64,000 nucleotides of DNA from an uncultured Chlorobiota bacterium (GTDB lineage: Bacteria; Bacteroidota; Ignavibacteria; UBA10030; UBA6906): the NCBI GenBank assembly GCA_900696645.1, contig CAADGV010000007.1, forward strand, positions 248,001-312,000. The letters run 5' to 3'. The position numbers and the translations under genes are program-made. The notes beneath the pieces are model-generated. The model did no database searches. It worked only from the letters and a program-made list of their open reading frames with translations, and was not told where the DNA came from. Within the stretch, counting starts at the first letter, position 1. Each line of letters begins with the position of its first letter. Of this stretch, positions 1 through 9,543 are shown piece by piece.

Positions 1-114
1 TCGGTAACAACCTTGCCATCAAGTACAAATGAAATGGACGAACGCATCGTCATTCCTCATGGAAGGTTTTCACTGTTGGTGGTGGGAAATCATCAAGATT
101 CTAATGGAAACTAA
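1..114 (+). CDS. C-terminal end of a gene cut by the window edge
   Basis: An open frame enters from the left edge in frame 1 and stops at TAA 112-114, giving 37 residues that end in RFSLLVVGNHQDSNGN. The stop lies 52 bases before the start chosen for the next gene. The alternation of charged and hydrophobic residues resembles the C-terminal domain of CorC/HlyC-type transporter-associated proteins. The fragment is too short to prove this, so the product is left open. Confidence 0.35.
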   Translation, partial: SVTTLPSSTNEMDERIVIPHGRFSLLVVGNHQDSNGN

Positions 115-166
115 ACAAAATCCTCGTTACTATCAAATAGCCAGGAATCGAGTCATTCCCATCCTC

Positions 167-1138
167 ATGAGAGAAAGAGAAATCTGGACATTCATCAACA
201 CGAGCTTGAGTAATCACATTTCGGTGATGCTCTTGATTGTTGTCGAAAGTCATGGTTCGTCCCCCGGCCGGGCGGGATTCAAGATGGCCGTTGCTGCCAA
301 CGGGGAACGACGCGGAACAATCGGCGGCGGCATGATGGAGCTTGACTTGATTGAAGAGTCGCGGCAGCGATTAGCTGTCGGCAACTCGGCTTCATCAGTT
401 CGGCAGCTTTTCCATTCGAAGCAGACAATTCACGAGTCTTCAGGACTTATCTGCTCAGGATCGCAAACGGTTCTTCTCAAGCCGTTGTCGCGCGACAATC
501 TCGGGACTGTCGGTGAAATCGTTCACACCTTCGAGAAACACGACTGTGCAAACCTGACGATTACGCCTTTGGAGTTCGAGTTTCACAACAAGAAAAGGAG
601 TGGGCCGGACACGGTATTCTCTTTTGCGAATGAGAAGAAGTGGCAATATGAGGAGAATATTGGTATTCTTGATACGGTTTTTATTGTGGGAAGCGGCCAT
701 GTCGGGCTTGCCCTTTCGCGCATCATGGCGACGCTCGACTTCCGGGTGATTGTGATCGACAACAGAGCCGATGCGCCGACATTTGCTTCAAACAATTACG
801 CCCACCGGAAAGTGCATTGCGGTTATGATCAGGTTGGATCGCTGATCTCCGGAACGGGCCGGGAGTACGTTGCTGTTGTGACAACAGCGTACAAGTCCGA
901 CGAAGCTGCGCTGAAAAGTATTCTTGGCAAAAGACTTCGGTATATCGGTTTGATGGGAAGCGCTGCGAAAACAAAGCAAGTCTTTGAAGATCTGACATCT
1001 GAGGGAATCTCTGATGATCAGTTGCGCCGCATTAGAAATCCTATCGGCATTCCAATAGAAAGTCACACACCCGAGGAGATCGCCATTAGTATTGCTGCAG
1101 AGATTATCAAAACAAAGAATCAGATGTTGAATGACTGA
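167..1138 (+). CDS. XdhC/CoxI-family protein
   Basis: A 323-residue two-domain protein. The N-terminal XdhC/CoxI domain carries SSPGRAG (31-37), a GGG turn (53-55) and Cys96 in a CSG motif. The C-terminal half is a Rossmann-like XdhC_C domain with GSGHVG at 175-180 and a conserved GSxAK near 264-268. Family members bind or deliver molybdenum cofactor, often in sulfurated form, to xanthine dehydrogenase-type hydroxylases in the cytoplasm. No molybdoenzyme is visible in the window, so the partner may lie to the left or elsewhere. The frame is open from base 29, but the first 46 codons match nothing in the family and overlap the upstream gene's tail, so ATG 167 is preferred. The end overlaps murB by 8 bases, suggesting translational coupling. 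Confidence 0.85.
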   Translation: MREREIWTFINTSLSNHISVMLLIVVESHGSSPGRAGFKMAVAANGERRGTIGGGMMELDLIEESRQRLAVGNSASSVRQLFHSKQTIHESSGLICSGSQTVLLKPLSRDNLGTVGEIVHTFEKHDCANLTITPLEFEFHNKKRSGPDTVFSFANEKKWQYEENIGILDTVFIVGSGHVGLALSRIMATLDFRVIVIDNRADAPTFASNNYAHRKVHCGYDQVGSLISGTGREYVAVVTTAYKSDEAALKSILGKRLRYIGLMGSAAKTKQVFEDLTSEGISDDQLRRIRNPIGIPIESHTPEEIAISIAAEIIKTKNQMLND

Positions 1139-2198
1139 GTTCCTCGAGAACTTCCCTCTTGCCAATCTTACCACGTTCAAACTTGGAGGGAATGCCCGGT
1201 ATTTTACTGAGTGCAGGAATACTGACGGGATGCTCGATGCAATTCGTTTTGCAGAATCAAAAAACATTCGGTATCACATTCTCGGCGGCGGAAGCAACAC
1301 GATTTTTTCTGATGACGGCTTTGACGGGCTTGTACTGAAAATTGCATCGCGAGGAATTCAGTTTGTTCGTGAACCGGATGGCGTTATGATTGTTGCTGCA
1401 GCAGGCGAACAGTGGGATGATGTTGTCAAGTTCTGCATCAGATCGGGGCTGGGGGGTGTGGAATGTCTTTCCGGTATTCCCGGACTTGTCGGGGCAACGC
1501 CGATTCAGAATGTTGGAGCATACGGGCAGGAGGTTGCAGAGACGATTCTGGAAGTGAAAGCGATTGATCTCCTTACATTGCGTACAGTCCGCTTCAGAAA
1601 CAGCGAGTGCAGATTCGGGTATCGCAGGAGTCGCTTTAATCAGGAGGATACCGGCAAGTTCATTATCACAGAAGTGGCGTTCAAGCTCAATACTGTAGTT
1701 CAACCGGAAATACGCTACCCGGAATTGCGGAGCTTCATCGCATCATCCATTGAAATGGAGAAGCTTGCGAGCGAAGCAGAAAAGCTTGAGGCTGTACGAA
1801 ATGGCGTGCTTGCTCTTCGCAGAAAAAAATCAATGGTCATTGATGAATCGGACCCCAATTCACAATCGGCAGGCTCATTTTTCAAGAACCCGGTTCTCAC
1901 ACAGGACAAGTTCGATCATCTTCTGGACCTGTGCAGAAAGAATGGGATTGAAGACTCACCGCCGACTTTTCCCTCAGGCGAAGGTGTAAAGGTTCCTGCG
2001 GCATGGTTGCTTGAGAAGGCAGGCTTTCACAAAGGATTCAGAAAGGGAGGCGTCGGCGTTTCTGCAAATCACGCGCTTGCGCTTGTGAATTACGGCGGCA
2101 CAACAAGAGAGCTGCTGTTACTTGCAGAAGAAATTCAATCTGCCATCGTTCAACAATTCGGAATCCTGTTGGAGCGGGAACCTGTTCTTGTTCAGTAA
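1131..2198 (+). CDS. murB: UDP-N-acetylenolpyruvoylglucosamine reductase
   Basis: A 355-residue cytoplasmic flavoenzyme that reduces UDP-GlcNAc-enolpyruvate to UDP-MurNAc with NADPH, the second committed step of peptidoglycan synthesis. The FAD-binding domain shows GGGSN (52-56) and the long conserved segment from IPGLVGA (116) to GAYGQE (129-134). FGYRRSRFN (162-170) is the tyrosine-containing loop of the E. coli-like type I enzymes. SAGSFFKNP (246-254) holds the catalytic serine (Ser249), and the C-terminal domain has GVGVS and HALALVN. The start overlaps the end of the XdhC-like gene. Confidence 0.97.
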   Translation: MTEFLENFPLANLTTFKLGGNARYFTECRNTDGMLDAIRFAESKNIRYHILGGGSNTIFSDDGFDGLVLKIASRGIQFVREPDGVMIVAAAGEQWDDVVKFCIRSGLGGVECLSGIPGLVGATPIQNVGAYGQEVAETILEVKAIDLLTLRTVRFRNSECRFGYRRSRFNQEDTGKFIITEVAFKLNTVVQPEIRYPELRSFIASSIEMEKLASEAEKLEAVRNGVLALRRKKSMVIDESDPNSQSAGSFFKNPVLTQDKFDHLLDLCRKNGIEDSPPTFPSGEGVKVPAAWLLEKAGFHKGFRKGGVGVSANHALALVNYGGTTRELLLLAEEIQSAIVQQFGILLEREPVLVQ

Positions 2199-2215
2199 AA
2201 ACAAATGGAGCGCAA

Positions 2216-3793
2216 ATGAAATCCCTTAAGTTTCTCGTACTCGCAGTATCGTTTGTTCTTTCAGCCTGCAGTGTCAGTGTGCGGACAGGCGCAGACAAGG
2301 CAGCAGAGGCGGCAAAGCTTTCTGCAAGCAGCGACATTGTTGAACTTACATTTCTCCAACTGAATGATGTGTACGAAATTGCGCCGGTTGAAAACGGCAA
2401 GTATGGCGGCATGGCGCGTGTTGCTGCTGTGCGGCAGAATCTGCTGAAGGAAAATCCCAATATCTTCACTGTACTGGCCGGTGATTTCATCAGCCCCTCG
2501 GCGATCGGCACTGCGACGTTTGAGGGAAAGCGCATCAATGGGGCTCAGATGATCGATGCGATGAATAGTGTTGGTGTTGACTTCGTTACGTTCGGCAATC
2601 ACGAATTTGATCTCGGCTACGAAGTGTTGCAGGATCGTATCAACCAATCAAAGTTCATGTGGATTTCATCCAATATCCAGTACACACCGTCGCAGGAAGG
2701 ATTTGTTGCGCCATTCGAAAAAGTAGTGAACGGCGTTGCACACCCCCTGCCGGAGTCCCACATCATTCGGGCAAAGAACAGTGCAGGGATGGAAGTCCGC
2801 GTTGGTATCTTCGGCTTGACGATTGGAAGCAATCAGCCTCCGTACGTTGTCTGGACCGATCCTTTCGAGTCCGCACAACGGGTCTATGCCGATCTCAAAA
2901 CCAAAACCGATATTGTTATTGCCCTCACTCATCTTTCAATCGAAGAAGACAGACGACTTGCGGAGTTGATTCCCGACCTGAAGCTTATCCTTGGCGGACA
3001 TGAACATACAAATATGATGTTCAAGGTAGGCGAGACGATCATCTCAAAGGCCGATGCAAATGCACGGACAGTGTACATCCATCGCTTGCGCTGGTCGGCT
3101 TCGACGAAATCGCTTTCGATTCTTTCGGAAGTGAGGACTATCGACAGCACAATCCCTGATGAACTGTCAACGGCAAACATTGTGAACGAGTGGACGGCAA
3201 GAGCGTATAAGGGATTTCAGGAAAGAGGATTTGATCCTGCTGAAGTTGTGACGACGCTTCGTGAACCGCTTGACGGACGGGAAAGTTCAATCCGTTATCG
3301 TCAAACAAATCTCGGCTCGCTCGTTGCGCAATCGATGCGTGCATCGGCATCGAAGTCAGGCATTGCAATCTTCAACAGCGGATCAATTCGTCTCGACGAT
3401 CAGCTTGCGGGAACAGTGACACAATACGACATCATTCGTACACTTCCTTTCGGTGGCAAGCTCGTTGAAGTCGAGATGAAAGGCAGCTTGCTGAAACGGG
3501 TTCTCGATGCGGGTCAGAAGAACGTCGGCAGGGGTGGATTCCTGCAATACGACGGAGTTGCTTTTGACACAACGAAACGCGCCTGGGTTATTGATGGAAA
3601 GGCAGTTGACATGAATGCCCGTTATTGGGTCATCGTGTCCGATTTTCTCTTTTCCGGGAGGGAGACAGGAATTGAGTTTTTCCACAAGGATGATCGGGAT
3701 GTCGTTTCGGTTGCAGAGCATAATCCTTCCAACGCTAACGACTTGAGGAAGGATATTCGTCTGGCTGTAATTGCTTTCCTGAAGAGCAATTGA
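2216..3793 (+). CDS. 5'-nucleotidase / metallophosphoesterase lipoprotein
   Basis: A 525-residue UshA-like enzyme. The N-terminus is a lipoprotein signal with lipobox LSAC (Cys18). The metallophosphatase domain has GDF (89-91), GNHEFD (127-132), THL (238-240) and GGHEH (260-264). The C-terminal 5'-nucleotidase domain begins near 350 and includes NLGSLVAQ, FNSGSIR and LPFGGKL. The first metal motif reads LNDVYE (49-54) instead of the usual NDxHG, so one canonical histidine is a tyrosine; NDVYE variants are known in this superfamily. It probably hydrolyses nucleotides or related phosphoesters outside the cytoplasm. GGAGCG lies 5-10 bases before the ATG. Confidence 0.9.
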   Translation: MKSLKFLVLAVSFVLSACSVSVRTGADKAAEAAKLSASSDIVELTFLQLNDVYEIAPVENGKYGGMARVAAVRQNLLKENPNIFTVLAGDFISPSAIGTATFEGKRINGAQMIDAMNSVGVDFVTFGNHEFDLGYEVLQDRINQSKFMWISSNIQYTPSQEGFVAPFEKVVNGVAHPLPESHIIRAKNSAGMEVRVGIFGLTIGSNQPPYVVWTDPFESAQRVYADLKTKTDIVIALTHLSIEEDRRLAELIPDLKLILGGHEHTNMMFKVGETIISKADANARTVYIHRLRWSASTKSLSILSEVRTIDSTIPDELSTANIVNEWTARAYKGFQERGFDPAEVVTTLREPLDGRESSIRYRQTNLGSLVAQSMRASASKSGIAIFNSGSIRLDDQLAGTVTQYDIIRTLPFGGKLVEVEMKGSLLKRVLDAGQKNVGRGGFLQYDGVAFDTTKRAWVIDGKAVDMNARYWVIVSDFLFSGRETGIEFFHKDDRDVVSVAEHNPSNANDLRKDIRLAVIAFLKSN

Positions 3794-3908
3794 TTTTGCG
3801 GACTGCGTGCAGAATTCCGGGTCAACTTTTCCTCCGGTTCTACGTATCAGAGGTCGGTCACATTTCATCTCGTTTGCCAATTCACATCACACATAAAAGG
3901 AACACATC

Positions 3909-5957
3909 ATGAAGTACACGCCTTCGGCGCGACGCCGGATAGGAATGCTCGTAACATCTTTCGTCGTAATAGGTTCGCTTCACGCCCAATCCGGTTACAA
4001 TCAAACCAAACCGCTCGATCCCGCAAATATGGATACGAGTGTCCCGGCGTGCACGGATTTCTACCGCTACGCCAACGGCGGTTGGGTTGACAAGAATCCT
4101 GTTCCGGCTGCATACAGCAACTGGGGGAGTTTCAGCGAGCTAACGGTTCGCAATGACGAGATGCTTCATTCCATCCTTGAATCAAAAGCAAAGAAAGATG
4201 CCCCGAGGGGAACATCTTACCAGCTTGTGGGAGATTTCTATTCAAGCGGCATGGATTCCGCGGGAGCTGAGGCATCGGGTGTCACGCCGTTGCAGGAGGA
4301 ATTCAGAAGGGTTGAAGCAATCAAGAATCTCTCCGATCTCCAAAAAGTGATTGCGCATTTTCATCTCTCCATCGGCAATCCCCTTTTCATGATTTCGTCA
4401 CAACAGGATTTCAAGAACAGTGAAGAAGTCATTGCCAGCATCGATCAAGCGGGATTGACATTGCCCGATCGTGACTTTTACGTGAAGGATGATGATCGTT
4501 ACAAGAATATCCGGCAGGAATATCACAACTACATGGTGAAGATTTTCAGCATGCTCGGTGACAAGCAGGCAGCGGCAGAGGCGAATGCGAAGGCTGTAAT
4601 GAATATCGAAACACGTCTTGCGAACGCATCGATGACGCGGGTAGAGTTACGTGACCCTTCAAAGGTATACAACAGAATGGCCGTCAGTGATCTGAAAAAG
4701 CTTGTTCCTTCCTTTGGCTGGGATGTGTACCTGAAGGATGTGAATCTGCGGAACGTGACATCGCTGAACATTGCACAGCCGGAATTCGTGAAGGAAGTCA
4801 ACGCAATGCTGAAATCCGTTTCGATCAAGGACTGGAAAACATATCTTCGCTGGCATTTGATTGACAATGTTGCGCAGTACCTCAACAGTGACTATGTGAA
4901 TGCCCACTTTGCTTTCCACGGCACTGTGCTGAACGGGCAAAAAGAACTTCAGCCACGGTGGCGACGGGTTCTTCGAACGATTGACAGAACAGTTGGCGAT
5001 GCGCTTGGCCAATTATACACCGCAAAGACATTCAGGCCGGAGGCAAAGGCCCGGGCATTAGAAATGGTTCACAACCTTCAGGCGGCATTCCGTGAACGCC
5101 TTCAGTCGCTGGATTGGATGAGTGATGCTACAAGAACGAAGGCGCTTGAAAAGCTTGATTCGTTTGTTCCGAAGATCGGCTATACTGATAAATGGAAGAC
5201 GTACGACGGATTGAAGATCGACAACGGAGCGTACGTGCTGAACGTGCATCGGGCAAACGAATTCGAAACACGCCGGCAGCTTGAAAAAATCGGCAAGCCC
5301 GTTGACCGGACGGAATGGTTCATGACTCCCTCAACTGTGAACGCGTATTACAATCCGCTGCTGAACGAGATTGTGTTTCCCGCGGGAATTCTCCAGCCGC
5401 CGTTTTTCGATCCCAATGCAGATGATGCCGTAAACTATGGCGGCATGGGTGCAGTGATCGGGCATGAAATTACCCACGGCTTTGACGATCAGGGCCGGCA
5501 ATTTGACGCAAAAGGCAATCTCTCGGATTGGTGGACTGAGGAAGATGCTACACGATTTATCGAGCGTGCAAACATTGTGGAAACGCAATTCAATCAGTAT
5601 GTGGCAATTGACACACTGAGAGTGAACGGAAAACTGACGCTGGGAGAAAATATTGCCGATCTCGGCGGACTTGCAATTGCATATCATGCTTTCAAGAAGG
5701 CGCAACAGGGCAAAACGACCGGGAAGATTGAAGGGTTCACCCCGGAACAGCGTTTCTTCCTTGCGTGGGCCCAAATGTGGCGCCGGAACTATACCCCGGC
5801 GAATCTCAAGCAGCGTCTTGTCACAGATCCGCATTCTCCGAGCGTCTTCCGGGCAAACGGCCCGATTGCGAACATGCCGCAGTTCTTCGAAGCGTTCGGC
5901 TGCAAGGATGGCGACTCGATGGTGCGCCTCGCCGACAAACAAGTCAAGATCTGGTAG
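3909..5957 (+). CDS. M13-family (neprilysin/PepO-like) zinc metallopeptidase
   Basis: A 682-residue exported endopeptidase, full length for the family. An N-terminal signal (about 1-26, ending SLHAQ) is followed by the M13 N domain from about 40 (DFYRYANGGWV). The active site is HEITH (519-523), with the third zinc ligand Glu580 in ENIADLGG and the substrate-binding NAYYNP near 477. The C-terminus ends VKIW, close to the family's CxxW ending. It is expected to degrade short peptides in the periplasm or at the surface. A terminator hairpin follows 25 bases after the stop. Confidence 0.93.
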   Translation: MKYTPSARRRIGMLVTSFVVIGSLHAQSGYNQTKPLDPANMDTSVPACTDFYRYANGGWVDKNPVPAAYSNWGSFSELTVRNDEMLHSILESKAKKDAPRGTSYQLVGDFYSSGMDSAGAEASGVTPLQEEFRRVEAIKNLSDLQKVIAHFHLSIGNPLFMISSQQDFKNSEEVIASIDQAGLTLPDRDFYVKDDDRYKNIRQEYHNYMVKIFSMLGDKQAAAEANAKAVMNIETRLANASMTRVELRDPSKVYNRMAVSDLKKLVPSFGWDVYLKDVNLRNVTSLNIAQPEFVKEVNAMLKSVSIKDWKTYLRWHLIDNVAQYLNSDYVNAHFAFHGTVLNGQKELQPRWRRVLRTIDRTVGDALGQLYTAKTFRPEAKARALEMVHNLQAAFRERLQSLDWMSDATRTKALEKLDSFVPKIGYTDKWKTYDGLKIDNGAYVLNVHRANEFETRRQLEKIGKPVDRTEWFMTPSTVNAYYNPLLNEIVFPAGILQPPFFDPNADDAVNYGGMGAVIGHEITHGFDDQGRQFDAKGNLSDWWTEEDATRFIERANIVETQFNQYVAIDTLRVNGKLTLGENIADLGGLAIAYHAFKKAQQGKTTGKIEGFTPEQRFFLAWAQMWRRNYTPANLKQRLVTDPHSPSVFRANGPIANMPQFFEAFGCKDGDSMVRLADKQVKIW

Positions 5958-5981
5958 AACTCGAACCGCAAGCAAAAGCGC

Positions 5982-6019
5982 AATCCCGATTGACGGATGT
6001 TGATCGGGATTTTTTATTT
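5982..6019 (+). terminator. Rho-independent terminator after the M13 peptidase gene
   Basis: The 9-bp perfect stem AATCCCGAT (5982-5990) / ATCGGGATT (6003-6011) has a 12-base loop and runs into TTTTTTATTT. It separates the peptidase gene from the MOSC gene. Confidence 0.85.
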
Positions 6020-6085
6020 GATTGAGACTGAGACATGAATCAGATATATTGTCAACGTTTGTAGTACTGTCTTCCTGCATTGTCA

Positions 6086-6877
6086 ATGAGATTGTCAGAA
6101 ATCAATATCTATCCCATCAAGTCGTGCGGGCTAATATCGTTGAACGAGGCCGAACTTGAACCACGAGGCCTGCAACATGATCGTCGCTGGCTTGTTGTGG
6201 ATGATCGGGGAATGTTCATGACGCAACGCGACTTCCCCCGCATGACGCTGATTTCAATTCAAGTAAAGTCTGACGGCCTGTTTGTGCAAGCGCCGGAGAT
6301 GGAGCCGCTCTTGGTTCCGTTTGCGACGGAATCCCGCGAACATATCCCTGTTGTGATATGGAATGACAGTCTCAAAGCGATGCCGGTTGATGGGATGTCT
6401 GCGGAGTGGTTCAGCAAATTCCTCGGCGTGCGCTGTAAGTTGGTGGCAATGACAGATCGCTCGGTTCGTCCTGTTGACAAGAGTTACGCCATCGGCGAAG
6501 ATGTCGTCAGCTTTGCGGACGGATTTCCGATGCTGTTGATTTCCGAGGCATCGCTTGCCGATCTCAACTCACGGCTTGACGTTCCGATTCCGATGAAACG
6601 CTTTCGCCCGAATCTTGTTGTGGAAGGTTGCGAGCCTTTTGCCGAAGATACGTGGAAAGAAATCGCAGTCGGCGATGTCCGTATGTATGTTGTGAAACCC
6701 TGCGCCCGCTGCACGATTACAACTGTGGATACGGCGACAGGGGAAAAAGACCGGGAGCCGCTGCGAACTCTTGCAACATACCGTTCCGTAGGAAATCAGG
6801 TGATGTTCGGGCAGAATGTCATTCACGCAAGCCGTGGAAGAATACGCGTCGGCGACGAAGTACGGGTGATCCGATGA
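6086..6877 (+). CDS. MOSC-domain protein with MOSC_N barrel (YcbX/mARC-like)
   Basis: A 263-residue protein with an N-terminal MOSC_N beta-barrel (starting IYPIKSCGL, then RGLQHDRRW) and a C-terminal MOSC domain with the conserved cysteine in KPCARC (about 205). Family members bind molybdenum cofactor and reduce N-hydroxylated compounds, or act in Moco sulfuration. No C-terminal 2Fe-2S domain is present, unlike E. coli YcbX. A TTG six bases earlier could also start it, but ATG 6086 fits the family's first strand; no clear Shine-Dalgarno sequence is visible for either. The stop overlaps the next ATG (ATGA), so the two genes are probably co-translated. Confidence 0.88.
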   Translation: MRLSEINIYPIKSCGLISLNEAELEPRGLQHDRRWLVVDDRGMFMTQRDFPRMTLISIQVKSDGLFVQAPEMEPLLVPFATESREHIPVVIWNDSLKAMPVDGMSAEWFSKFLGVRCKLVAMTDRSVRPVDKSYAIGEDVVSFADGFPMLLISEASLADLNSRLDVPIPMKRFRPNLVVEGCEPFAEDTWKEIAVGDVRMYVVKPCARCTITTVDTATGEKDREPLRTLATYRSVGNQVMFGQNVIHASRGRIRVGDEVRVIR

Positions 6878-7872
6878 ATCGTTCAGACAAGACGGTTCGA
6901 TACGGTATCACGGGATTTGGCCGCTTTGCGGAAAAAGCAATTGCTCCCGCGATCCAACAATCTCACAATTCAACACTTGTCGCAATTCACAACCGGTCGA
7001 TGGCAAAGGCGAAAGACGCGGCATCCGCATTGAATATTCCTCTCGCATTCAATTCTGTTTCCAATCTTGTCGCCCACCCCGATGTTGATGCTGTGTTTAT
7101 CGTTTCGGCGAATTCAGCCCACTGCGAGGAGACTATTCTGGCCGCAGAAGCAGGGAAGCACGTTCTTTGCGAAAAGCCAATGGCGATGAATGTTGCGGAA
7201 TGTGAACGCATGATTGAAGCCTGCAAGCAGAACAACGTCAAACTGATGGTGGGGCACATGGTCCGTCTCTCGCCTCTTGTGAAAAGAATGAAGGAACTTG
7301 TTCAATCGGGGGCAATCGGAAAAATCATCCGGGCGGAATCGGATTTTGTGTATGACGGGAGGCTCAGTTCCCGTGCATGGCTTCTCGACAGAAAGGTGGC
7401 GGGAGGCGGTCCAACATTCGATGTCGGAGTACACTGTCTCGATACGTTGAGATATGTTCTGGATGATGAAGTGATTTCTGTGAAAGGAGAATTGGAACCG
7501 GTTGCTGACGGGAGTCGTACCGAGAGTTCGTCACAGCTTCTTTTGCGTTTCTTTCGCGGGACGATCGCAACGATCTTTTCATCGTATGCGTCGCCGATTC
7601 GTGAGAGCCGGATTGAGATCATCGGCACAGAGGCGAGAATCTCGAGCGTTGACTTCACCGTGAGCGGATGCCAATCCCAACTACGAATCGAGAAACGAAG
7701 TACCGGCGGCACTCCCGATATTGTTATCGAGGAGTTTGATGTTCCAAATCTGTATACCGGGGAAGTGAACCTTTTCTACGATTGTATTATCAACAACACC
7801 GAGCCTTCGCTGAGTGCAGAGAATGCCGTCAAAAACCAGTACGTGCTGGATCAGGCAATGGCGCTTCACTAA
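6874..7872 (+). CDS. Gfo/Idh/MocA-family NAD(P)-dependent oxidoreductase
   Basis: A 332-residue cytoplasmic dehydrogenase. The N-terminal Rossmann domain has GITGFGRFA (11-19), the conserved EKPMA motif and a GHMVRLSP segment. The C-terminal alpha/beta domain includes GGGPTFDVGVHCLD, where Asp and His are the usual catalytic residues. These enzymes oxidise or reduce sugars, inositols or similar ring compounds; the substrate cannot be read from the sequence. Start ATG 6874 overlaps the stop of the MOSC gene. Confidence 0.9.
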   Translation: MNRSDKTVRYGITGFGRFAEKAIAPAIQQSHNSTLVAIHNRSMAKAKDAASALNIPLAFNSVSNLVAHPDVDAVFIVSANSAHCEETILAAEAGKHVLCEKPMAMNVAECERMIEACKQNNVKLMVGHMVRLSPLVKRMKELVQSGAIGKIIRAESDFVYDGRLSSRAWLLDRKVAGGGPTFDVGVHCLDTLRYVLDDEVISVKGELEPVADGSRTESSSQLLLRFFRGTIATIFSSYASPIRESRIEIIGTEARISSVDFTVSGCQSQLRIEKRSTGGTPDIVIEEFDVPNLYTGEVNLFYDCIINNTEPSLSAENAVKNQYVLDQAMALH

Positions 7873-7893
7873 CCCGCCACTCGAACAACGGCA

Positions 7894-9453
7894 ATGAACA
7901 AACAAACATTTGGCTCCCTCCTCGGAGCTACCCTCTTCGCCGTGTTGGTGTTTCTGCCTCCCTTTGAAACATTCCGCGTGGCAGCACAACTGTTCGCAGG
8001 CGACCAGCACGCTACTCATATTGACATTCTTGCCCGCTCGATGCAACTCATATCGGGATTGATGGGCTTGATGGTGATCTGGTGGATTACCGAAGTGATG
8101 AAACTGGCATACACAGCCTTGCTTCCCCTTGTCATTCTTCCCCTGTTCGGCGTTATCGGATTGAGCAACAATCAATTGCATGAGTTCAGCATCATCAATA
8201 CGGCGAAGAACTACTTCAGCCCCGTTGTGATGCTCTTCTTCGGCGGGTTCCTGCTGGCGGGGGCGATGCGTCGATGGAAACTTGACAGACGGCTGACGCT
8301 TTGGATTCTGACGCGGGGTCGGCTCGCTGAAGATTCCCGCAAGACGTTATTCGGCATGATGGTAGTATCGGCGATTTCTTCGATGTGGATTTCGAACACA
8401 GCAACTTGCGCGATGTTGCTGCCACTTAGCGTAGGTATTCTTACCTACATCGGAGCCGAGCCGGGCAAGTCAAACTTCGGCAAGGCGTTAATGTTGGGAA
8501 TTGCGTGGGCTGCATCAATCGGCGGCATGGGAACGTTGATTGGCACACCCCCCAACGGAATAGCAGTCGGAATTCTCAATACGGCGTTTGCTGGCGATCC
8601 AACATACCAGCGCATTACGTTCCTCGACTGGATGAAATTTGGAGTTCCTTACGTTATCCTTTTCCTTCCTGTAGCATGGTTTGTTCTCCTGAAAGTCTTT
8701 CCTCCTGAAGTCTCATCGTTCGAAGGGGGAAAGAAGAGGTTGATGGAAGAATTCCGTACACTCGGCCCGATGACAAGGGGAGAAAAGGGATCAATAGTAG
8801 TTTTCTTTTGTGCCGTCGTTTTGTGGCTGGCACTGCCTTTCCGCGAACAGCTTCTCCCCCAACACATTCTTGCTCACATTACATGGCTTGATGAATACAC
8901 AACCGGTCTCTTTGCGGGAATGGCTTTGTTTCTTGTACCCGTCAGCTTTCGCGAGCGCACATTTCTCCTCCATTGGAGAGACTTCAAGTACGTCGAATGG
9001 GGCGCGCTTGCGATTGTCGGAGGCGGCATTGCCCTGTCGGATGGCATGTTCAAAACCGGATTTGCGGCTTGGTTGGCATCGTCGTTTGTTTCGCTTTTCG
9101 GCTCTCCCTCAACAATCGAAATGATGTTTGCAATTGTCCTGTTTATCGATTTGTTGACCGAGGTGGCAACAAACTCGGCCGTCATTTCCATGATGACACC
9201 GGTTGTTATCGCCATTGCGCAAACAACAGGCGAGAATCCGATAGCGCTCTCCATTGCCGCCGCGCTTGCTTCGTCGATGGCATTCATGCTGCCCGTTGCA
9301 ACTCCCCCCAACGCCCTTGTGTATGGTACGGGGTATATCCAACTCAAGGACATGATTAAGGCGGGATTCATTCTGGACATTTTGGGATGGCTGTTTACCA
9401 TTGGAATTTTGATGGTTTTCGGCTGGTTTGTATTCGGAGTATTCTCGCTGTGA
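7894..9453 (+). CDS. DASS/SLC13-family sodium-coupled anion transporter
   Basis: A 519-residue inner-membrane protein with about a dozen hydrophobic segments. Two inverted halves each carry the family hallmark: SNTAT near 168 followed by GTPPNG near 220, and TEVATNSA near 424 followed by ATPPNAL near 470. These SNT- and TPP-type motifs form the sodium and carboxylate sites. Likely substrates are di- or tricarboxylates, or sulfate; the sequence alone does not decide. It lies 21 bases after the dehydrogenase gene, probably in the same operon. Confidence 0.92.
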   Translation: MNKQTFGSLLGATLFAVLVFLPPFETFRVAAQLFAGDQHATHIDILARSMQLISGLMGLMVIWWITEVMKLAYTALLPLVILPLFGVIGLSNNQLHEFSIINTAKNYFSPVVMLFFGGFLLAGAMRRWKLDRRLTLWILTRGRLAEDSRKTLFGMMVVSAISSMWISNTATCAMLLPLSVGILTYIGAEPGKSNFGKALMLGIAWAASIGGMGTLIGTPPNGIAVGILNTAFAGDPTYQRITFLDWMKFGVPYVILFLPVAWFVLLKVFPPEVSSFEGGKKRLMEEFRTLGPMTRGEKGSIVVFFCAVVLWLALPFREQLLPQHILAHITWLDEYTTGLFAGMALFLVPVSFRERTFLLHWRDFKYVEWGALAIVGGGIALSDGMFKTGFAAWLASSFVSLFGSPSTIEMMFAIVLFIDLLTEVATNSAVISMMTPVVIAIAQTTGENPIALSIAAALASSMAFMLPVATPPNALVYGTGYIQLKDMIKAGFILDILGWLFTIGILMVFGWFVFGVFSL

Positions 9454-9543
9454 TGTCAACTTTTGCTCCTTTTTTTCGTAGAACGGAACCAACAGCTTTC
9501 GCTTACTTGTTTCAGTATCATGGAAAATGAGCCGTTCTGTAGA

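Noticed and set aside
29-166. A longer N-terminus for the XdhC-like protein
   Set aside because: The frame is open but overlaps the previous gene's tail and has no family similarity; ATG 167 fits the domain start.
5331-6086. A 251-residue minus-strand frame opposite the M13 peptidase
   Set aside because: It runs through the peptidase active-site region and its terminator; composition is that of an antisense shadow.
8534-8555. TTGGCACACCCC as a sigma-54 site
   Set aside because: It lies inside the transporter gene (GTPPNG codons) and has no TTGC at the -12 position.
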